Shown one piece after another: positions 22,071 through 24,222 of a DNA stretch of 24,222 nucleotides. The stretch comes from Plakobranchus ocellatus (lineage: Eukaryota > Mollusca > Gastropoda > Plakobranchidae): NCBI GenBank assembly GCA_019648995.1, contig BLXT01007309.1, positions 4,661,646-4,685,867 on the forward strand. Direction: 5' to 3'. Position 1 is the stretch's first letter; each line of letters starts with the position of its first letter. Made by a program: the position numbers and the translations under genes. The notes beneath the pieces were generated by a model, which had not been told where the DNA came from, searched no databases, and was given only the letters and a program-made list of their open reading frames with translations.

Positions 22071-22317
22071 CTTTGATGCAACAAAAGAGAAAGAACATGC
22101 AAAAGTTGAATGATCCCAAGCAAAAATTACTAGATTACAGTAAAAGTAATTGTACTATTCTTTTGTTCACAATATTGGATATGTGTTTCCCATGAAAATC
22201 AACTGAAAAAAAAGCTAAAATAAGTTAACCTATGAAAATAAAAATGCATCTATATATAAACACACTCATGAAAAGCCATTATACATACACACACTAAATA
22301 AATATATATATACATAC

Positions 22318-22357
22318 ATAGTGTGTGAGAGATAGATAGAGAGAGAGAGAGAGAGAA
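22318..22357 (+). repeat. GTGT/GATA/GA microsatellite
   Basis: Short compound run: GTGTGTGAGAGATAGATAGA followed by (GA)n up to about 22357. Simple repeat only. Confidence 0.85.
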
Positions 22358-23759
22358 GTCCTCTCAGAGAAATATATGAAGAGATGGAGAAGAAAAATAT
22401 GCCAATTTATCAGCAATTTAAGCAAACTTTAGAATATCATGTGACAAGTAATGGTTGAGGAAGAAAATTGACAAGAATCACAATAAATTGGATAAACTAA
22501 GATTTTCTCGCCTGCCACCTTTACTAAAATTGAATTTTAAGAATTATTTAGATGATCTCAAATTAATGGTCCAAGACCACAATGATAAGAAAGGCTTGTC
22601 AGAGAACTTGAGTACAAAAGGTACTTCAAATGTGATGGCTCATAGTGCTCTACAGATATAATTCTTTGAACCGAACACCATTTAACCACCTTATTTATTA
22701 CCTCCAATCATTTTTTTTTTGTTTGTTTATATACAATGATCCTGATTACAAACTTTTCAAATGACAATTGCTATGGCAACACAGTAAATAACATTGGTTA
22801 CATGAAAAGAACAGCTCCCTACATAAGAGAACATACATACAGTTGTGATAAACAAGAGGGAAAATATTAATGCCATCCTTTCTTTCACAACAATAAGCTA
22901 TCCAAAAAATAAAATCATCTCTAATCCTCTGGGCACAGTGCTTAAAAATTTCATCTGTGCATATGCTGAGTCAAAATTAAAGTTTTTTAAAGATAATCAA
23001 AGGGGAAGAAGATCAGCTGAGCAAGCCACCATCGTGGCTCATCGCACTTAGGTTTAATTAAATTTTATTAACCTTTTTTTTTTTTTCCAAACAGATACAC
23101 CATCACAAACATAGTAAGCAAATGACAAGGTCCCCACCAAACTCTGGAAATTTTTTTCAAGACCCTAAATCATTTTTCAAGTCCCCTTCATGGGTGAAAA
23201 AAAAGGGCCATCTTAGGCAAAAAAAAACCCAGGCTGTAAAAAGTAAGTACAATACTCTTTGATGTATGTATCTTAGTCGTATTATTCAAGATAACATTAA
23301 AAAAAAATGCAACTTTATTTTTAGTTTGACATCTCACTTTGAATTCCTTAATTATCTATTGTTATCTATTGACTTCAACAGCCTGTCTTGATGAATTTTC
23401 TCTATCTAACTTGGTAATAAACATCTAATAATTCATACATATGTCATTCAGAGGGCAGAGCAATGCTCCCCACAACTTCCTTACAAGCCTAGTGTCTAAC
23501 AATGTGTGTGTGTGTGGGACTAGGTGGGTTTGTTTTTCTCCTCTGTATAAACCAATTTTATAGTTCTGTTTACATTCTAATTTCATCCCCTATGTTAAAA
23601 GTGTACGGACACAATTTATATACAATGTATCGAGTATTCACTTCTGAATCAGCCTAGGTCTAGATCCAAGTCTAGGTTAGATATAAGACCACTACCAAAA
23701 TGTAAATTACAATAATATCAAGATACAGAATCGGAATACTTCTTAATCTTGATCTTGGG

Positions 23760-24025
23760 AGGAAGGAGAGAGAGAGAGAGAGAATAACAGTCAGGCAGAC
23801 CGACTGAAGGACAGAATGAGAGAAAGACCAAGAGTGAGAGAGACAAGGGGAGACAGAGAGAGTGAGAGAGCAAAAGGCAGTGAGAGAGAGAGAGGGAGGG
23901 GTAAAACAAACTGATTAACAAAAAGAACGAGAGAAAAAGCGAGAGCAAGAGAAAAAAAGCGTACAAGTGAGAGAGAGAGAGGCATAAGAAAATGTTAATA
24001 ACTAATATTAATAATAATAATAATC

Positions 24026-24077
<52 letters not shown>

Positions 24078-24151
24078 TAATAATAATAATAAGAGCACTA
24101 AACTTAATTATTTAAAAGATGATAAAAGTAAGTAGGAGCAAGAGAGCGAAA

Positions 24152-24205
<54 letters not shown>

Positions 24206-24222
24206 GAGAGAGAGAGAGAGAG
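23760..24222 (+). repeat. GA-rich composite repeat, copy 2, with (TAA)n
   Basis: A GA block (23766-23782) leads into AACAGTCAGGCAGACCGACT, GGCAGTGAGAGAGA and further GA blocks up to 23982, then GGCATAAGAAAATG, TTAATAACTAATATTAATAA expanding to (TAA)n at 24008-24093, then GATGATAAAAGTAAGTAGGA and a closing (GA)n from 24155 to the window end. The module order matches copy 1 at 2175-2690. It runs off the right edge of the window. Confidence 0.75.

Larger units (their letters stand above)
22071..24222 (-). other. Sequence upstream of the first recovered exon, probably intron
   Basis: No exon for the missing N-terminus (family pattern of an extracellular segment and the first TMD0 helix) could be found here, so this is most likely part of a long 5' intron. 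It contains GATA/GA repeats (22318-22357), a TG run (23501-23516), a TAGATCTA-like island (23652-23680: CCTAGGTCTAGATCCAAGTC) and the large composite repeat from 23760. Plus-strand open frames at 22455-22661 and 22845-23051 show no recognisable protein. Confidence 0.7.

Noticed and set aside
22845..23051. Plus-strand open frame ending GRRSAEQATIVAHRT
   Set aside because: The end looks somewhat protein-like but matches no family I know and there is no supporting signal.

Overview
Eukaryotic genomic DNA, AT-rich, with small exons separated by repeat-laden introns. One protein-coding gene spans nearly the whole window on the minus strand: an ABC transporter of subfamily C, closest to ABCC1/MRP1. 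I recovered 18 consecutive coding exons between 22070 (5' side) and 50 (3' side). All splice sites are GT-AG, all phases join, and together they give exactly 2691 nt, or 897 codons, with no internal stop. Residue numbers below refer to this 897-residue spliced piece. Both ends of the gene are outside the window: the extracellular N-terminus upstream of 22070, and the second transmembrane domain plus NBD2 downstream of 50.

The host is probably a mollusc, most likely a gastropod. This is inference from three things: the invertebrate-style ABCC protein, the dense CTAGATCTAG-type palindromic repeats and GA microsatellites, and relics of non-LTR retrotransposons whose C-terminal peptides (around WRNMIANVC and WRRLVGKPSMAPQ) I associate with molluscan LINEs. 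No species is claimed.

Layout from 5' to 3' of the gene, right to left. 24222-22071 is intron or upstream sequence, with a large GA/TAA repeat at the far right. 22070-20548 holds three exons for TMD0. 19571-18426 holds two exons for the L0 linker and the entry to TMD1. 16704-12376 holds six exons for TMD1. 11989-6751 holds five exons that make up NBD1, with A-loop Trp, Walker A, Q-loop, LSGGQ, Walker B, D-loop and H-loop all present. 6751-50 ends with the NBD1 tail and two linker (L1) exons.

The introns carry a decayed LINE reverse-transcriptase relic antisense to the gene (8759-9552), a 148-bp 5'-truncated LINE tail with a 10-bp target-site duplication (18746-18893), two related GA-rich composite repeats (about 2175-2690 and 23760-24222), clusters of TAGATCTA palindromes, and many microsatellites. 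I found no tRNA, rRNA, CRISPR or operon. I see no convincing new biological system. The most useful second looks are the microsatellite abutting a splice acceptor, the dispersed GA-composite repeat, the truncated LINE insertion and an unexplained plus-strand open frame at 6140-6547.
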